DNA of 55,080 bases from the NCBI GenBank assembly GCA_020161335.1, contig JAIUOJ010000008.1, positions 1 to 55,080 on the forward strand, read 5' to 3'. This document shows positions 9,000 through 18,014 of the stretch, one piece after another. Below the pieces are notes generated by a model, which saw only the letters and a list, made by a program, of their open reading frames with translations, made no database searches and was not told the origin of the DNA. The DNA comes from Pseudomonadota bacterium. GTDB taxonomy: Bacteria; Pseudomonadota; Gammaproteobacteria; Xanthomonadales; Xanthomonadaceae. The first letter of the stretch is position 1; each line of letters starts with the position of its first letter. A program made the position numbers and the translations under genes.

Positions 9000-9123
9000 G
9001 ACCCTGATTCCCGCTTCGATGTGGCACCCGCCACGATGGCGACATGCTACTGCATGGGCCGCGCGGCAGGCGTGGGCACCGCGCCTTTCGATCGAACCGC
9101 GAGGCTGGAAGTCCGCCGCGCGC

Positions 9124-10791
9124 TCAGCGCCGCGGCAGTGCCGCCAGGATCGCCCACAGGCCGCCGACGCCTGCCACCCAGGAGGACAACGGCACGCCGA
9201 GGAGCGCGGGGCCACCGGCCTCCAGCGCGTACAGCACGGCGGCCACGATCAGCAGGCCGACGCCGAGGATCGCGGCGACCACGCGCCGCTGCATCGACTT
9301 GAGCGTCTGCGTGAGCTCGACGATGTCCCGCGAACGCATGCGCAGTTCGTGGCGGCCCTCGACCTGCTGGCGCAGCCAGGCGTGCAGCAGGCGCGGCATC
9401 TCCGGCGCCTGGGTGACGATCTCGGGCAGTCGCTTGCGGAACTCCGCGGCGAGCTTCTGCGGGCTGTAGCGCTCGACCAGGATGCGTTCCAGCACCGGCC
9501 GCGCCACCGCCCAGATGTCGATCTTCGGGTCGAGCAGGCGGCCGATGCCCTCGATCGTCAGCAGCGTCTTCTGCAGCAGGATCAGCTGCGGCTGCAGGGT
9601 CAGCTCGTAGCGCTGCGCGGTGCGGAACAGCTTGCCCAGCACCTCGCCCAGCGAGATTTCAGACAGCGGCCGCGTGAAGTACGGCTCGCACACCGCGCGC
9701 GCGGCGGCTTCCAGCTCGTCGATGCGGATCGTCGCCGGCATCCAGCCGGCCTGCACGTGCAGTTCGGCGATGCGGCGGTAGTCCTTGTTGAAGATCGCCA
9801 TGAAGTTCTCGGCGAGGTAGTACTGGTCCTCGCTGGAGAGCTGGCCCATGATCCCGAAATCGAGCGCGATGAAGCGCGGGTTGTCCTGTCGCGCAGGATC
9901 GACCCATATGTTGCCGGCATGCGCGTCGGCATGGAAGAAGTTGTCGCGAAACACCTGGGTGTAGAACACGCGCACGCCCTTGGCCGCGAGCGCCTTGCGG
10001 TCGATGCCGGCGGCGTCGAGCGCGGCGATGTCGTCGCTGTTGATGCCGCGCACGCGCTCCAGCGTCAGCACGCGCTGGGTGGTGTGCGACCAGATCGGCT
10101 CGGGCACGTACAGGTCGGGCGAATCCAGCCAGAAGCGCCGCAGCACCGAGGCGTTCGCACCCTCGCGCTGCAGGTCGAGCTCGGCGGCCAGCGTGTTCTC
10201 GATCTCGGCAACGATCTCGCGCGGGCGGATCTTGTCGGCGTTGGGATGCGCGCGGTCGACCAGCGAGGCCAGCGTGTTGAGCAGCGCGATGTCGCCGGCG
10301 ATCTGCTTCTCCACGTCCGGGCGCAGCACCTTGACCACCACCTCGCGCCCCGGCGTGCCGTCGCGCGCGGGCAGCGTGGCGGCGTGCACCTGGGCGATCG
10401 AGGCCGATGCCAGCGGCACGGTGTCGAACGCGGCGAACAGCGTGTCGATGCCCGCGCCGAGTTCGCGTTCGACGATGGCGCGCGCGACCGCGCCGTCGAA
10501 CGGCGCCACCTGGTCCTGCAGCAGCGCGAGTTCGTCGACGATGTCCGGCGGCAGCAGGTCGCGCCGTGTCGACAGGATCTGGCCGAACTTGACGAAGATC
10601 GGGCCGAGGTCCTGCAGCGCCAGGCGCAGGCGCTCACCGCGCGGCCGCGCCGCGATCTCGCGCGAGGCGCCGGGCACGAACGGCCGCATCAGGCGCAGCC
10701 AGCGCTCGGCCGGCGTGTCGTCGAACAGGTCGTCGAGGCGATAGCGCAGCAGCACGCGACCGATGCGCGTGGCCCGCAGCATGGTGCTCAA
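9124..10791 (-). CDS. ubiB: Ubiquinone biosynthesis protein UbiB (atypical ADCK-type kinase/ATPase)
   Basis: UbiB is a membrane-anchored protein-kinase-like ATPase needed for coenzyme Q synthesis. It is thought to extract or present lipid intermediates to the Ubi complex. At 555 residues it is full length. The diagnostic KxGQ motif is at residues 68-71 ([16 protein letters not shown]), followed by the alanine-rich nucleotide loop [10 protein letters not shown]. The catalytic segment has HADAHAGN and LDFGIMG. Two C-terminal hydrophobic helices (about residues 505-550) form the membrane anchor. The start ATG lies inside the 4-base overlap with ubiJ (10788-10791), so the two are coupled, the order found in many gammaproteobacteria (there usually ubiE-ubiJ-ubiB). 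Confidence 0.95.
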   Translation of the reverse strand: MSTMLRATRIGRVLLRYRLDDLFDDTPAERWLRLMRPFVPGASREIAARPRGERLRLALQDLGPIFVKFGQILSTRRDLLPPDIVDELALLQDQVAPFDGAVARAIVERELGAGIDTLFAAFDTVPLASASIAQVHAATLPARDGTPGREVVVKVLRPDVEKQIAGDIALLNTLASLVDRAHPNADKIRPREIVAEIENTLAAELDLQREGANASVLRRFWLDSPDLYVPEPIWSHTTQRVLTLERVRGINSDDIAALDAAGIDRKALAAKGVRVFYTQVFRDNFFHADAHAGNIWVDPARQDNPRFIALDFGIMGQLSSEDQYYLAENFMAIFNKDYRRIAELHVQAGWMPATIRIDELEAAARAVCEPYFTRPLSEISLGEVLGKLFRTAQRYELTLQPQLILLQKTLLTIEGIGRLLDPKIDIWAVARPVLERILVERYSPQKLAAEFRKRLPEIVTQAPEMPRLLHAWLRQQVEGRHELRMRSRDIVELTQTLKSMQRRVVAAILGVGLLIVAAVLYALEAGGPALLGVPLSSWVAGVGGLWAILAALPRR

Positions 10792-11423
10792 GCGGCGATC
10801 CCCTGCGTGGCCAGGTGCGCCACGCGCGCGGCCAGGCGTTCGGCGTCGTCGCGCAGCTGGTCGACGTCGTCGAGGAAGGCGTGGAGTTCGTCGCGACCGA
10901 CCACGTCACGCGATTCCTCGGTCACGTACTCGGCCGCGCTGCGCGCGAGGTTGCGGCCCAGCTCGCGGGTCTGGCGCAATGCACCGGCGAAGGCACTGGC
11001 CACCTGCACGCCCACCACGTCGCCGAAGGTGGCCACGAACGGCTGCTGCCAGTCCGGGTCGAAGCGCTCGGCCAGGCGCTGCAGCTGGCGCGCCAGTTCG
11101 GCGTCGCCGGAGACGCGCACCTTGCCCACCGGCGGCGCGTCGTCGCGACGCAGGAACGGCAGCTGCGACAGCATGCCGGCCAGCGTGCTGCGCACGGCCA
11201 GGTCGGGTTCCTGGCCCGGGTCCGCCGGGCCGACCACCAGGCGCTCGCCCTCCACCCGCAGCTGCAGCGCCAACGGCGGCGATTCCAGGGTCAGTTCGAT
11301 GCGCCGGCCGTCGAAGCGGCGCAGCGAGGCGCGGGCATCGGCATCCAGTGCCAGCGCGCGGTTGAGCGCCATTTCCAGCGCGCGTCCGGCGATCGGCTTG
11401 AGGGCATCGAAGGGCGAGGTCAT
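10788..11423 (-). CDS. ubiJ: Ubiquinone biosynthesis accessory factor UbiJ (SCP2 domain)
   Basis: UbiJ carries an SCP2-type lipid-binding domain (about residues 15-110). With UbiK it scaffolds the soluble ubiquinone-synthesis complex. The 211-residue sequence has the expected layout: an N-terminal helix ([19 protein letters not shown]), a beta-rich SCP2 fold ([36 protein letters not shown]) and a long C-terminal helical region ending in a coiled coil ([22 protein letters not shown]). It overlaps ubiB by four bases, which supports the assignment although the sequence family is divergent. No ubiE precedes it here; the next gene upstream is the DUF1328 peptide on the same strand, behind a hairpin. 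Confidence 0.85.
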   Translation of the reverse strand: MTSPFDALKPIAGRALEMALNRALALDADARASLRRFDGRRIELTLESPPLALQLRVEGERLVVGPADPGQEPDLAVRSTLAGMLSQLPFLRRDDAPPVGKVRVSGDAELARQLQRLAERFDPDWQQPFVATFGDVVGVQVASAFAGALRQTRELGRNLARSAAEYVTEESRDVVGRDELHAFLDDVDQLRDDAERLAARVAHLATQGIAA

Positions 11424-11486
11424 GGCGGCATTCTACCCGCAGGCGATAGCCTCGCCCGCCGCCGGTGGTGCCGGACGCCAACGAAC

Positions 11487-11512
11487 GACGGCCCGCCTCT
11501 CGGCGGGCCGTC
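11487..11512 (-). terminator. Hairpin terminator between the DUF1328 gene and ubiJ
   Basis: A perfect 11-bp stem GACGGCCCGCC (11487-11497) / GGCGGGCCGTC (11502-11512) with a four-base loop. On the minus strand it lies 21 bases after the DUF1328 stop and is followed by a T-rich CGTTCGTTGG, so it probably ends that transcript. Confidence 0.6.
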
Positions 11513-11533
11513 GGCGGTGTCGCCGCGGGCGGG

Positions 11534-11689
11534 TCAGCGCCTGCCGCGCAGCATCGACACCACCGCCAGGATCAGGAAGATCACGAACAGGATCCAGGCG
11601 ATGTTGGTGGCGGCGCCGGCGATGCCGCTGAAACCGAGCACGGCGGCAACGATGGCGATGACGAAGAAGATCACGGCATAGCTGAGCAT
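11534..11689 (-). CDS. DUF1328 (YtjA-like) small membrane protein
   Basis: A 51-residue peptide starting [20 protein letters not shown] and ending VVSMLRGRR. It is almost entirely two hydrophobic helices (residues 3-20 and 28-46) separated by SGIAGAATN, the exact pattern of the DUF1328/YtjA family. These peptides sit in the inner membrane and are often induced by envelope or oxidative stress; no molecular function is known. The gene is short but the family match is very clear. It has its own hairpin terminator. Upstream on the minus strand lies the gene-poor interval with the epimerase fossil. Confidence 0.9.
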   Translation of the reverse strand: MLSYAVIFFVIAIVAAVLGFSGIAGAATNIAWILFVIFLILAVVSMLRGRR

Positions 11690-12007
11690 GGGGCGTTCTC
11701 CATTCCTGGGCATTCGGATGTCGGCGCCAGCCTATCCAGCGCACGGTCGTCGGCAGGTGATGGCAGGTGCACGCCGCTGCCCTGCTTCAGCGTCGTGACG
11801 TTGGCGTGAGGCCAGGCGCTCAGCCCCGCGGCTCGCGTCCCGCGTCCGCGGCCAGCCGGCACAGGCCCTCTTCGATGGACACGCGCGGCCGGTCGCCGAA
11901 GTCGCGCGTGGCCGGCGCCACGTCGCACCGCGCCGCAATTGGGCCTGCTTGCGACCGTGCCGGAACGTGCCGCCGCGCGCATCGACAATGGCTTGTCATC
12001 CGTTGCA
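11690..12007. other. Gene-poor interval of 318 bases behind oleD
   Basis: Between the oleD stop and the DUF1328 start I see only the epimerase-like fossil at 11820-11921. The remaining 130 bases before DUF1328 should hold its promoter. No hairpin terminator for oleD is apparent. Confidence 0.4.
11820..11921 (-). pseudogene. Fossil C-terminus of an extended-SDR epimerase/OleD paralogue
   Basis: Read on the minus strand, this stretch encodes VAPATRDFGDRPRVSIEEGL followed by a short tail and a stop. That is the typical C-terminal end of NAD-dependent epimerases. It aligns with the end of the neighbouring OleD ([19 protein letters not shown]) at about half of the positions. Nothing upstream of it (11922-12007) resembles the rest of such an enzyme, and oleD with its own stop lies directly before it. 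It is therefore a remnant, either of a tandem oleD-like gene reduced by deletion or of the original 3' end of a different epimerase. It is unlikely to be expressed as a protein. Confidence 0.55.
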
Positions 12008-13003
12008 TCAAGCGTGATGCAGCGATGCGCGCAATCGCTCCAGCCCCTCTGTAACCGTCACCTTAGGCGCGTAGCCAATGTCACGTGTGGCGGGTTCCAT
12101 GGAATACCAGTGCGTGGTGCTGAGCTGCTCCGCCAGGAAACGCGTCATCGGCGGCTCGCCCTTGAGCCGCAGCAGTGGCCACAGGCCTTCGCACACCGCG
12201 CCGATGGCATAGGCCGCGCGGAATGGAATCGTCCTGGTGACCTGCGGTGCGCCGGCGGCGGCAAGCAGCGCGTTGACGATCTCGCGCACTGCCTTGGGCT
12301 CGCCGTTGCTGATGAAATACGCCTTGCCGGCGCACGCGGCACCGGGCGCGAGGTGGTCGAAGGCATCGAAGTGCGCCTGCGCGGCGTTGTCGATGTAGGT
12401 GGTGTCGATGCGGTTGTTGCCGTCACCGACGAAGCGCAATCGTCCGGCTTTCGCACGCTCCACCAGCCGCGGCAGCAGTTGCTGGTCGCCCGGCCCCCAG
12501 ATCAGGCGCGGGCGCAACGCGATGGTGGCGAGGTCGGCATTGTTCGCCGCCAGCACCGCCTTCTCGGCGATGGTCTTGGTGGTGGCATAGGGCGCCTGGA
12601 AATTCTCGCCGTAAGGCACGGTGTCGGCGGTGCCGCCTTCGACCGGATGCGTGGCGCGATGGGTGACGCTGGGCGTGGAGGTGTAGATGAGTTTGCCGAT
12701 GCCATGCGCGTGGCAGGCATCGAGCACGTTCTGGGTGCCGGTGACGTTGGCCGCGTAATAGCTGTCATAGCGGCCCCACGCGCCGGCCTTGGCGGCGTTG
12801 TGGAAGATCGCATCGACGCCGCGTGCCGCCGCCAGCACGGCATCGCGGTCGGCGAGGTCGCCACGCAACTGGCGCACGCCCAGCGGCTCGAGTTCCGGGT
12901 AATGCCCGCGATTGAAGCTGGCCACGTCGTGGCCGCGTTCGACCAGGCCACGGCACAGCGCCTGCCCGAGGAAACCGCCGCCACCGGTGACGAGGATCTT
13001 CAT
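12008..13003 (-). CDS. oleD: OleD, 2-alkyl-3-oxoalkanoate reductase
   Basis: OleD is an NADPH-dependent extended short-chain dehydrogenase. It reduces the beta-keto acid made by OleA to the 2-alkyl-3-hydroxy acid used by OleC. The 331-residue protein begins [20 protein letters not shown] with the TGxxGxxG dinucleotide site. Asn/Ala-rich IFHNAAKAG follows, and the catalytic Tyr139-xxx-Lys143 lies in [12 protein letters not shown]. The C-terminal [12 protein letters not shown] is typical of epimerase-like members. Its ATG overlaps the stop of a small upstream ORF by four bases (ATGA). It is separated from oleC by a plus-strand hydrolase gene and the minus-strand regulator, unlike compact ole operons. 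The call rests on family similarity plus oleA, oleB and oleC nearby. Confidence 0.88.
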   Translation of the reverse strand: MKILVTGGGGFLGQALCRGLVERGHDVASFNRGHYPELEPLGVRQLRGDLADRDAVLAAARGVDAIFHNAAKAGAWGRYDSYYAANVTGTQNVLDACHAHGIGKLIYTSTPSVTHRATHPVEGGTADTVPYGENFQAPYATTKTIAEKAVLAANNADLATIALRPRLIWGPGDQQLLPRLVERAKAGRLRFVGDGNNRIDTTYIDNAAQAHFDAFDHLAPGAACAGKAYFISNGEPKAVREIVNALLAAAGAPQVTRTIPFRAAYAIGAVCEGLWPLLRLKGEPPMTRFLAEQLSTTHWYSMEPATRDIGYAPKVTVTEGLERLRASLHHA

Positions 13004-13197
13004 GGTGCGTGCTCCATGGTCGCGCGGGTATCCATCCGGCCATCGCCGGGCCGGCCGTGTGGATTGGCGACGATGTGCGGGGTCGTGGCGTAGCGCGCCC
13101 CATGCCGCGCAACCAATTGTTTCGCAAGAGCTTCATTTTTCTTCATCCGCATATCATGCACTTCATTTCCGTTGTTGCTGGACTGGGTGCTCTTCAT
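13000..13197 (-). CDS. Possible small protein translationally coupled to oleD
   Basis: A 65-codon frame whose TGA overlaps the oleD ATG (ATGA), the best evidence that it is translated. The sequence is basic, with [18 protein letters not shown] in the middle and an Arg/Asp/Met-containing end. There is no membrane segment or recognisable domain. The start is uncertain: ATG at 13197, 13152 or 13146, none with a strong Shine-Dalgarno. The 5' part is unusually AT-rich and may instead be the promoter region shared with the divergent hydrolase gene, which starts at 13212. If real, it could serve as a leader peptide or a coupled start for oleD. I do not recognise a homologue. Confidence 0.4.
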   Translation of the reverse strand: MKSTQSSNNGNEVHDMRMKKNEALAKQLVARHGARYATTPHIVANPHGRPGDGRMDTRATMEHAP

Positions 13198-13211
13198 GAG
13201 CGGAGCGTACA

Positions 13212-14324
13212 ATGCGTTTGTCACGACAGAGGTTGTCGATCCTGTTGCTGTTGGCGTCGTTGCCGGCCATGGCCGTGGCCGGCATGCACGGCGATGACTG
13301 GAAGGTGCTCGACCCCGCCCGCGCCGGTTGGGATGCCGGCAGGCTTGCGGCGATGGATGCAGCGATCGAGGGCGATGCAGCCCCCGCCACCACCAGCGTG
13401 CTGGTGATCCACCGCGGCGCGCTGGTCCATGAGCGCTACTTCAACGGTGCCGATGCCGACACCTTGCACAACACCCGTTCCCTGACCAAGAGCGTGACCG
13501 CGCTGCTGGTCGGTGCGGCCATCGACCGCGGCCTGATCGATGGTGTCGACGCGCCGGTCTACGATTTCTTCGCCGACCGTGGCTGGGCCAACCCGGCGCC
13601 GGCCAAGGCGCGGTTCACCGTCGAGGACCTGCTGACGATGAGCGCGCAATGGGAGTGCAACGACGACAACCAGTTCTCCGCCGGCAACGAGGAACGGATG
13701 TACCTGAGCGCGGACTGGGTGCAGTTCGCGCTGGACCTGCCGATGAAGGGCTACGCTGCCTGGTCGCCAAGGCCGGAAGAAAGCCCGTATGGCCGCGCCT
13801 TCTCTTATTGCACCGCCAACCCGGTGGTGCTTGGCGCCATTCTCGAGCGCAGCAGCGGGCAATCGCTGGCGCGTTTCGCGGCCGATGCGCTGGAAGGCCC
13901 GCTCGACATCACCCGTGCGCAATGGCAGCTCACGTCCGAAGGCGTCGGCATGGGCGGCGGCGGTGCCGCGTACCGCAGTCGCGACCTGGCCCGCCTCGGC
14001 CAGTTGCTGGTCGATGGCGGGCGCTGGCAGGGCAGGCAGATCGTCCCGGAGCGCTGGATCGATGCGATGACCACGCCGCATGCGCAGGCGCGCGAGGATG
14101 CGGATTACGGATACCTGACCTGGCGCTTCCGCTTCGACGTGGGTGGAACCCTTCGCGATGCATGGGCGATGTCCGGCAATGGCGGAAACTACGTGTTCGC
14201 CCTGCCCGAGGAAGCGTTGGTGGTGGTGATCACGCGCACGCGCTACAACCAGCGTGGCATGCACCAGGAATCGCAACGCCTGATGACCGATTACATCCTC
14301 AAGGCGTTGCCGCCGCGTCGATGA
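13212..14324 (+). CDS. Exported serine hydrolase (class C beta-lactamase/PBP fold)
   Basis: A 370-residue beta-lactamase-family hydrolase with an N-terminal signal peptide (LSILLLLASLPAMAVAG, cleavage near residue 24), so it acts in the periplasm. The catalytic Ser-x-x-Lys is S90-L-T-K93 in NTRSLTKSVTALL. The second motif is FSYCTAN, where the usual Tyr-x-Asn tetrad is loose. The third, normally Lys-Thr-Gly, is replaced by the SGNGG near residue 320. Such proteins are usually esterases or peptidases rather than true beta-lactamases. The ATG has a good ribosome-binding site (GGAG, 6-base spacer). Its 3' end overlaps the convergent regulator gene by 26 bases. It splits oleD from the rest of the ole genes. 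Confidence 0.85.
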   Translation: MRLSRQRLSILLLLASLPAMAVAGMHGDDWKVLDPARAGWDAGRLAAMDAAIEGDAAPATTSVLVIHRGALVHERYFNGADADTLHNTRSLTKSVTALLVGAAIDRGLIDGVDAPVYDFFADRGWANPAPAKARFTVEDLLTMSAQWECNDDNQFSAGNEERMYLSADWVQFALDLPMKGYAAWSPRPEESPYGRAFSYCTANPVVLGAILERSSGQSLARFAADALEGPLDITRAQWQLTSEGVGMGGGGAAYRSRDLARLGQLLVDGGRWQGRQIVPERWIDAMTTPHAQAREDADYGYLTWRFRFDVGGTLRDAWAMSGNGGNYVFALPEEALVVVITRTRYNQRGMHQESQRLMTDYILKALPPRR

Positions 14325-15915
14325 GTCCCGGCGTAAGCAGCCCCTGCGCACCTGCACGCTCGCGTTCCTGCGCGATGGCCCGGTCGATGCCTACGAGTAC
14401 GGCGGCAAAGGCAGGATCACCATGCAGGGACGCGAGCAGCGGCGTGGCGCGCAGGTAGCCGACGTCGCGATGGCCGCTCTCGACAGCCGCCTGCAGGGCC
14501 GACAGGGCTGCAGGGCGGTCGCCGGCCAGGAGCTGGAGCGCCGCCGCATCCACGCCGCCGATGGGATCGCCGCCTTCGCGCAGGCTTTGCAGCAACGTGC
14601 GTGCGCGTGCATGGAGGAGGTCGGCGTCCGGGACGGGTTCGGCCCCCGTGGCCCATGCCAGCGTCTGCGCGAGGCTGCCCTGCGGACGCAGCACCAGTGC
14701 GCGGCGGCTTGAGTGCCGGGCGGCATCGGTGTCCCCGCGTCGCAGTGCCAGTTCGGCTGCCAGCACGTGCAGGCCGGCATGCTCTGTGCCGCGGGAACTC
14801 GCCTCGTCCAGCGCCGCCTGCGCCTCGCCGTCGCGACCCTGTGCGAACAGGAAGGCCGGCAGCGCGAGGTTGGAAAACACGTTGTCCGGATACAGGCGGA
14901 AGCTGTCGCGATAGCGCGCCTCCGCCGCAGCGACGTATCCGAGCAAGTCGAGGTTGGACGCGATCTGCAACGGCAGGAAGCGCACCTTGGCCGGTGCGCG
15001 CACCGCGAGATTGGCCGCCAGCGCATCGGCCAGGCGACCACGTCGCGCGTACAGGTAGGCTGCCGACGCACGTGCGGCATCGGCATCCGGATCCAGCATC
15101 ACCGCCCGCTCGTACTGCGCCAGTGCGCCATCGACATCGCCGCGGCAATCCATCGCGTAACCCAGCGCCGCATGGGCGGTGGCGTCGTCGCCGTTTCGTG
15201 CCAGCACGGCTTCGGCGAAAGCACGCGCTTGCGCTGCGTCTTCGCCCGTGCCGTTGTAGAGGCACACGCGCGCGGAATAGGCGCGGCTCAGGCCGACCAG
15301 TGCACGCGGATCGTCCGGTGCTTCCTGCAATCGCTGTCTGAACAGCGAGATGGCGCGTTCGTTGTTGTCGGCCTGGCCGATGCCCGCGTAGTACGCCGCA
15401 CGCTGCAGCAACGGCGTATCCGTTGTAGCCGATGGCGCTGTTTCGTCGCGCGGCCACCACCAGGCCGCGATTGCCAGTGCGGACAGGGCGACGCTTGCGG
15501 GCAACAGCCAACGCCATGCGCGCGCGCGGCGCGGGACTTGATGTGGCGCAGCCTTGGCGTCCGACGGCGACGACGCATCCGCAGGCAGCGCTTGCGGCGA
15601 ACTGCACAACTGGTATCCCTGCCCGCGCACCGAGCGCAGGTAGCGGGGCTGGCGACCATCGTCGCCCAGAGACTGCCGCAACAACCGCACGCGCTGGGTC
15701 ACGGTGTCCTCGCCGACCACGGCCGGCGCCCAGACGCGTTCGATGAGTTCATCGAAGCCCACGACCCGCGTGTCCTGCTGCAACAGGTAGTGCAGCAGGC
15801 GGAAGCTCAATCCCGTGACTTCAAGCGGTTCGCCGCCATCGCGGCAGACCTGCTGGCGCGCCACGTCGATCCACAGGTCGTCCAGCCGGTATCGCACGGG
15901 AGGGTGGGAATCCAT
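14299..15915 (-). CDS. CadC-like transcriptional regulator: winged helix, membrane helix, TPR-like sensor
   Basis: A 538-residue one-component regulator. Residues about 8-105 form an OmpR/PhoB-type winged helix (LEVTGLSFRLLHYLLQQ, VWAPAVVGEDTVTQRVRLLR, YLRSVRGQGYQL). A basic linker and one membrane helix follow at about 138-158 (WRWLLPASVALSALAIAAWWW region). The remaining 370 residues are a periplasmic helical region with TPR-like units, for example HAALGYAMDCRGDVDGALAQYERAV. The topology is that of CadC/ToxR-type regulators. Its ATG lies one base after the oleC stop, so it is almost certainly cotranscribed with oleC. That makes it a strong candidate for controlling the ole locus; the signal is unknown. 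The 3' end overlaps the convergent hydrolase gene by 26 bases. Confidence 0.85.
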   Translation of the reverse strand: MDSHPPVRYRLDDLWIDVARQQVCRDGGEPLEVTGLSFRLLHYLLQQDTRVVGFDELIERVWAPAVVGEDTVTQRVRLLRQSLGDDGRQPRYLRSVRGQGYQLCSSPQALPADASSPSDAKAAPHQVPRRARAWRWLLPASVALSALAIAAWWWPRDETAPSATTDTPLLQRAAYYAGIGQADNNERAISLFRQRLQEAPDDPRALVGLSRAYSARVCLYNGTGEDAAQARAFAEAVLARNGDDATAHAALGYAMDCRGDVDGALAQYERAVMLDPDADAARASAAYLYARRGRLADALAANLAVRAPAKVRFLPLQIASNLDLLGYVAAAEARYRDSFRLYPDNVFSNLALPAFLFAQGRDGEAQAALDEASSRGTEHAGLHVLAAELALRRGDTDAARHSSRRALVLRPQGSLAQTLAWATGAEPVPDADLLHARARTLLQSLREGGDPIGGVDAAALQLLAGDRPAALSALQAAVESGHRDVGYLRATPLLASLHGDPAFAAVLVGIDRAIAQERERAGAQGLLTPGLIDAAATP

Positions 15916-15916
15916 G

Positions 15917-17554
15917 TCAGCGGCTTCTGGATCCGGCCCACGCGGCGAGCTTCTCGCGCCCGATCTTGGCGTTGTGGCGGATGTCGACCGGGAAGTCGTC
16001 ATGGAACAGGAAGGTGTCGATGCGTGCGGTGTGCGGGAAGCGCTGGCCGATGGCGCGCAGCTCGCGTTCGATGCGCGCGTTATCGGCGCGGCCGACACCG
16101 GCATTGGCTTCGACGCACAGCATCGGTCGTTGCGTGCCGTGTGCGCCGATACCGACCAATGCGGTGCGGCGCACGTCGGGATGGGTGTTGAACACAGGCT
16201 CCACTTGCTCGGTGTACAGCGGGCCATCTGCGGTTTCGACGCGATGCGACTTGCGGCCGCAGAACCACAACCGGCCTGCTTCGTCGAACCAGCCGACATC
16301 GCCCATGCGATGGACGATGCGCTCGCCGCCGTCGGGCAGGCGTTCGCGGATCTTCGCCAATCGCGTCTGCGCATCGCGGTTGAAGTACGCATCGGTCGCG
16401 CTGGGCCCGGCGACGGTGATCTCGCCAACGATGCCCGGCGCGACCCGCAGGTCGTCCGACCACGCGGTGATGGCATCGTCGCTGATGCGGATGACGCGCA
16501 CGTCATTCGGCGGCACCGGGCGGCCCACGCAGGTGCCTGCGCCGTGTTCGGTGCGTTCGCGCAGCGCCAGCAGTTCGCGGCCTTCGATCACCGCGACCGG
16601 CAGGCATTCGGTGGCGCCGTACGGCGTCCAGAAACCGGCATCGTCCGGCAGCAGGTCCAGCATCTTCGCCACGACCTCTGGCGGCACTGGTGCGCCCGCG
16701 GAGGTGACGCGATTGAGCGTCGGCAAGGGCGCGCCGTGATCGGCCAGCACGCGCATCAGCGCAGGCGATCCGAACAATTGGTCGACGTCGAAGCGTGCGA
16801 TGGCGGCATGCAGCTTGCGTGGATCGGCCTTGGCGGGGCGCGTGGGATCCATGTCAGGGATGATCGAAGTCAGCCCCAGCGCGGGATCGAACAGCGCAAA
16901 TGGCGGGAAGGTCGGAAAGTCGATGCCGCCCGCCGCGATGCCGAACGCATCGCGCAGCATGTCGATCTGCGCGACGAAATGGCGATGGCGATACACCACG
17001 CCCTTGGGCACGCCGGTGCTGCCGCTGGTGAACAGCAGCGCGGCCACATCGTCGGGTTGCGTATCGCTCAGTTGCGGCCCCGCGCCCGCGCCATCGCGCT
17101 CGACCTGCGCCAGCGTCGCATCAGCCAGCACTGCGAAGCGCCCGGTAGTGATGCGCATGCGTGCCGACGTCGCCCAACCCAGCAGCACGCGCGCGACCTG
17201 CGCGAGCGGGATGCCGATGAAGGCCTCCGGCTGCGCCTCGTCCAGGCACTGCTTCAACGCACGCCTGTCAATGCCCGGATCGACCAGCACCGGCACCGCG
17301 CCAGCCTTGAACAGCGCGAACATCAGCAGGAAGAAGTCCGGCGTGGGCCGCACCATCAGCACCGTGCGCGTGCCGCGGACGATGCCGCGCTTCGCCAGGC
17401 CGGCGGCGATGGCATCGCTGCGGGCGTCGAGTTCGCCGTAGGTGAGCGCCACGGCGTAGCTGCCATCGCGGCCCGGGCAGCGCATCGCGATGCGGTCCGG
17501 GGCATCGGCGGCCAGCCGCGGCAGCGCGGCGGCGATGTTGCAGGAATCGCTCAT
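15917..17554 (-). CDS. oleC: OleC, beta-lactone synthetase (acyl-adenylating family)
   Basis: OleC uses ATP to convert the 2-alkyl-3-hydroxy acid from OleD to a cis-beta-lactone. It belongs to the acyl-CoA synthetase/luciferase fold and acts with OleB and OleD in a large assembly. The 545-residue protein has the AMP-binding P-loop at about residues 174-185 (LLFTSGSTGVPKG). FWTPYGATECLPV (the acyl-adenylate A5 motif) and the GDVGWFDEAGRLWFCGRKSH hinge region follow. The frame continues past the ATG at 17554 to a TTG at 17584, but the ATG fits the family start. A perfect palindrome abuts this ATG. The regulator gene follows after one base. Confidence 0.92.
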   Translation of the reverse strand: MSDSCNIAAALPRLAADAPDRIAMRCPGRDGSYAVALTYGELDARSDAIAAGLAKRGIVRGTRTVLMVRPTPDFFLLMFALFKAGAVPVLVDPGIDRRALKQCLDEAQPEAFIGIPLAQVARVLLGWATSARMRITTGRFAVLADATLAQVERDGAGAGPQLSDTQPDDVAALLFTSGSTGVPKGVVYRHRHFVAQIDMLRDAFGIAAGGIDFPTFPPFALFDPALGLTSIIPDMDPTRPAKADPRKLHAAIARFDVDQLFGSPALMRVLADHGAPLPTLNRVTSAGAPVPPEVVAKMLDLLPDDAGFWTPYGATECLPVAVIEGRELLALRERTEHGAGTCVGRPVPPNDVRVIRISDDAITAWSDDLRVAPGIVGEITVAGPSATDAYFNRDAQTRLAKIRERLPDGGERIVHRMGDVGWFDEAGRLWFCGRKSHRVETADGPLYTEQVEPVFNTHPDVRRTALVGIGAHGTQRPMLCVEANAGVGRADNARIERELRAIGQRFPHTARIDTFLFHDDFPVDIRHNAKIGREKLAAWAGSRSR

Positions 17555-17571
17555 GCGGGGATTATCCCCGC
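17555..17571. promoter_or_regulatory. 17-bp perfect palindrome abutting the oleC start codon
   Basis: GCGGGGATTATCCCCGC (8-bp arms around one base) occupies positions -1 to -17 of oleC, exactly where the ribosome-binding site should be. It may be an operator or an mRNA hairpin that limits OleC translation. It could also end transcription from the OsmC gene upstream, whose stop is 33 bases away. Confidence 0.4.
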
Positions 17572-17603
17572 TTGCCGCCGACAAACCGAGCCCTCCTGGC
17601 CGA

Positions 17604-18014
17604 TTACGCCTCGAGCGTGGTGTCGATGCGGACTTCGCCGGTCAGCAGCTTGTGCACCGGGCAGGCGTTGGCGACCTGCAGCAGGCGCTCGCGCTGGGCG
17701 TCGTCGAGCGGGCCATGCAGGGTGACGCTGCGCACGATGTCGTTGCCCGCCGCCGGCTTGCCGGCCGGGTTGAGCGAGAGCTGCACGTCCACGCCCAGCA
17801 GCGGCCACTGCTTGCGCGCGGCGTACATCTTCAGCGTGATCGAGGTGCAGGCGCCGAGCGCCGACAGCAGCAGCTGGTCGGGCGTGGGCGCGGTGTCGCC
17901 CCCACCCAGCGGCGCCGGCTCGTCGGCGTGCCAGGCGTGGCCCGCCGCATCCGACAGGTCGACCCGGAAGTCGGTCTCGCGCAAGGTGGCGTGGACGGCG
18001 GGAACATCGGTCAT
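17604..18014 (-). CDS. OsmC family peroxiredoxin-like protein
   Basis: A 136-residue OsmC/Ohr-family protein, of the group related to YhfA/OsmC, which reduces organic hydroperoxides with a Cys pair. Both cysteines are present: Cys56 in [18 protein letters not shown] and Cys118 in [11 protein letters not shown]. The fold's beta strands ([19 protein letters not shown]) are in order. The ATG at 18014 was preferred over an upstream alternative start because it begins directly before the conserved N-terminal strand. It is cytoplasmic and stands upstream of oleC on the same strand with a 49-base gap. A role in protecting unsaturated lipids is conceivable but only inferred from position. Confidence 0.85.
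   Translation of the reverse strand: MTDVPAVHATLRETDFRVDLSDAAGHAWHADEPAPLGGGDTAPTPDQLLLSALGACTSITLKMYAARKQWPLLGVDVQLSLNPAGKPAAGNDIVRSVTLHGPLDDAQRERLLQVANACPVHKLLTGEVRIDTTLEA

Noticed and set aside
13208-13213. TACAAT as -10 box of the serine hydrolase gene
   Set aside because: It overlaps the ATG at 13212, which has a good Shine-Dalgarno. Transcription from it would start inside the gene and lose the signal peptide.
13212-14324. Antibiotic-resistance beta-lactamase
   Set aside because: The SxxK is present, but the Tyr-x-Asn and Lys-Thr-Gly motifs are not typical. General serine hydrolase is the safer call.
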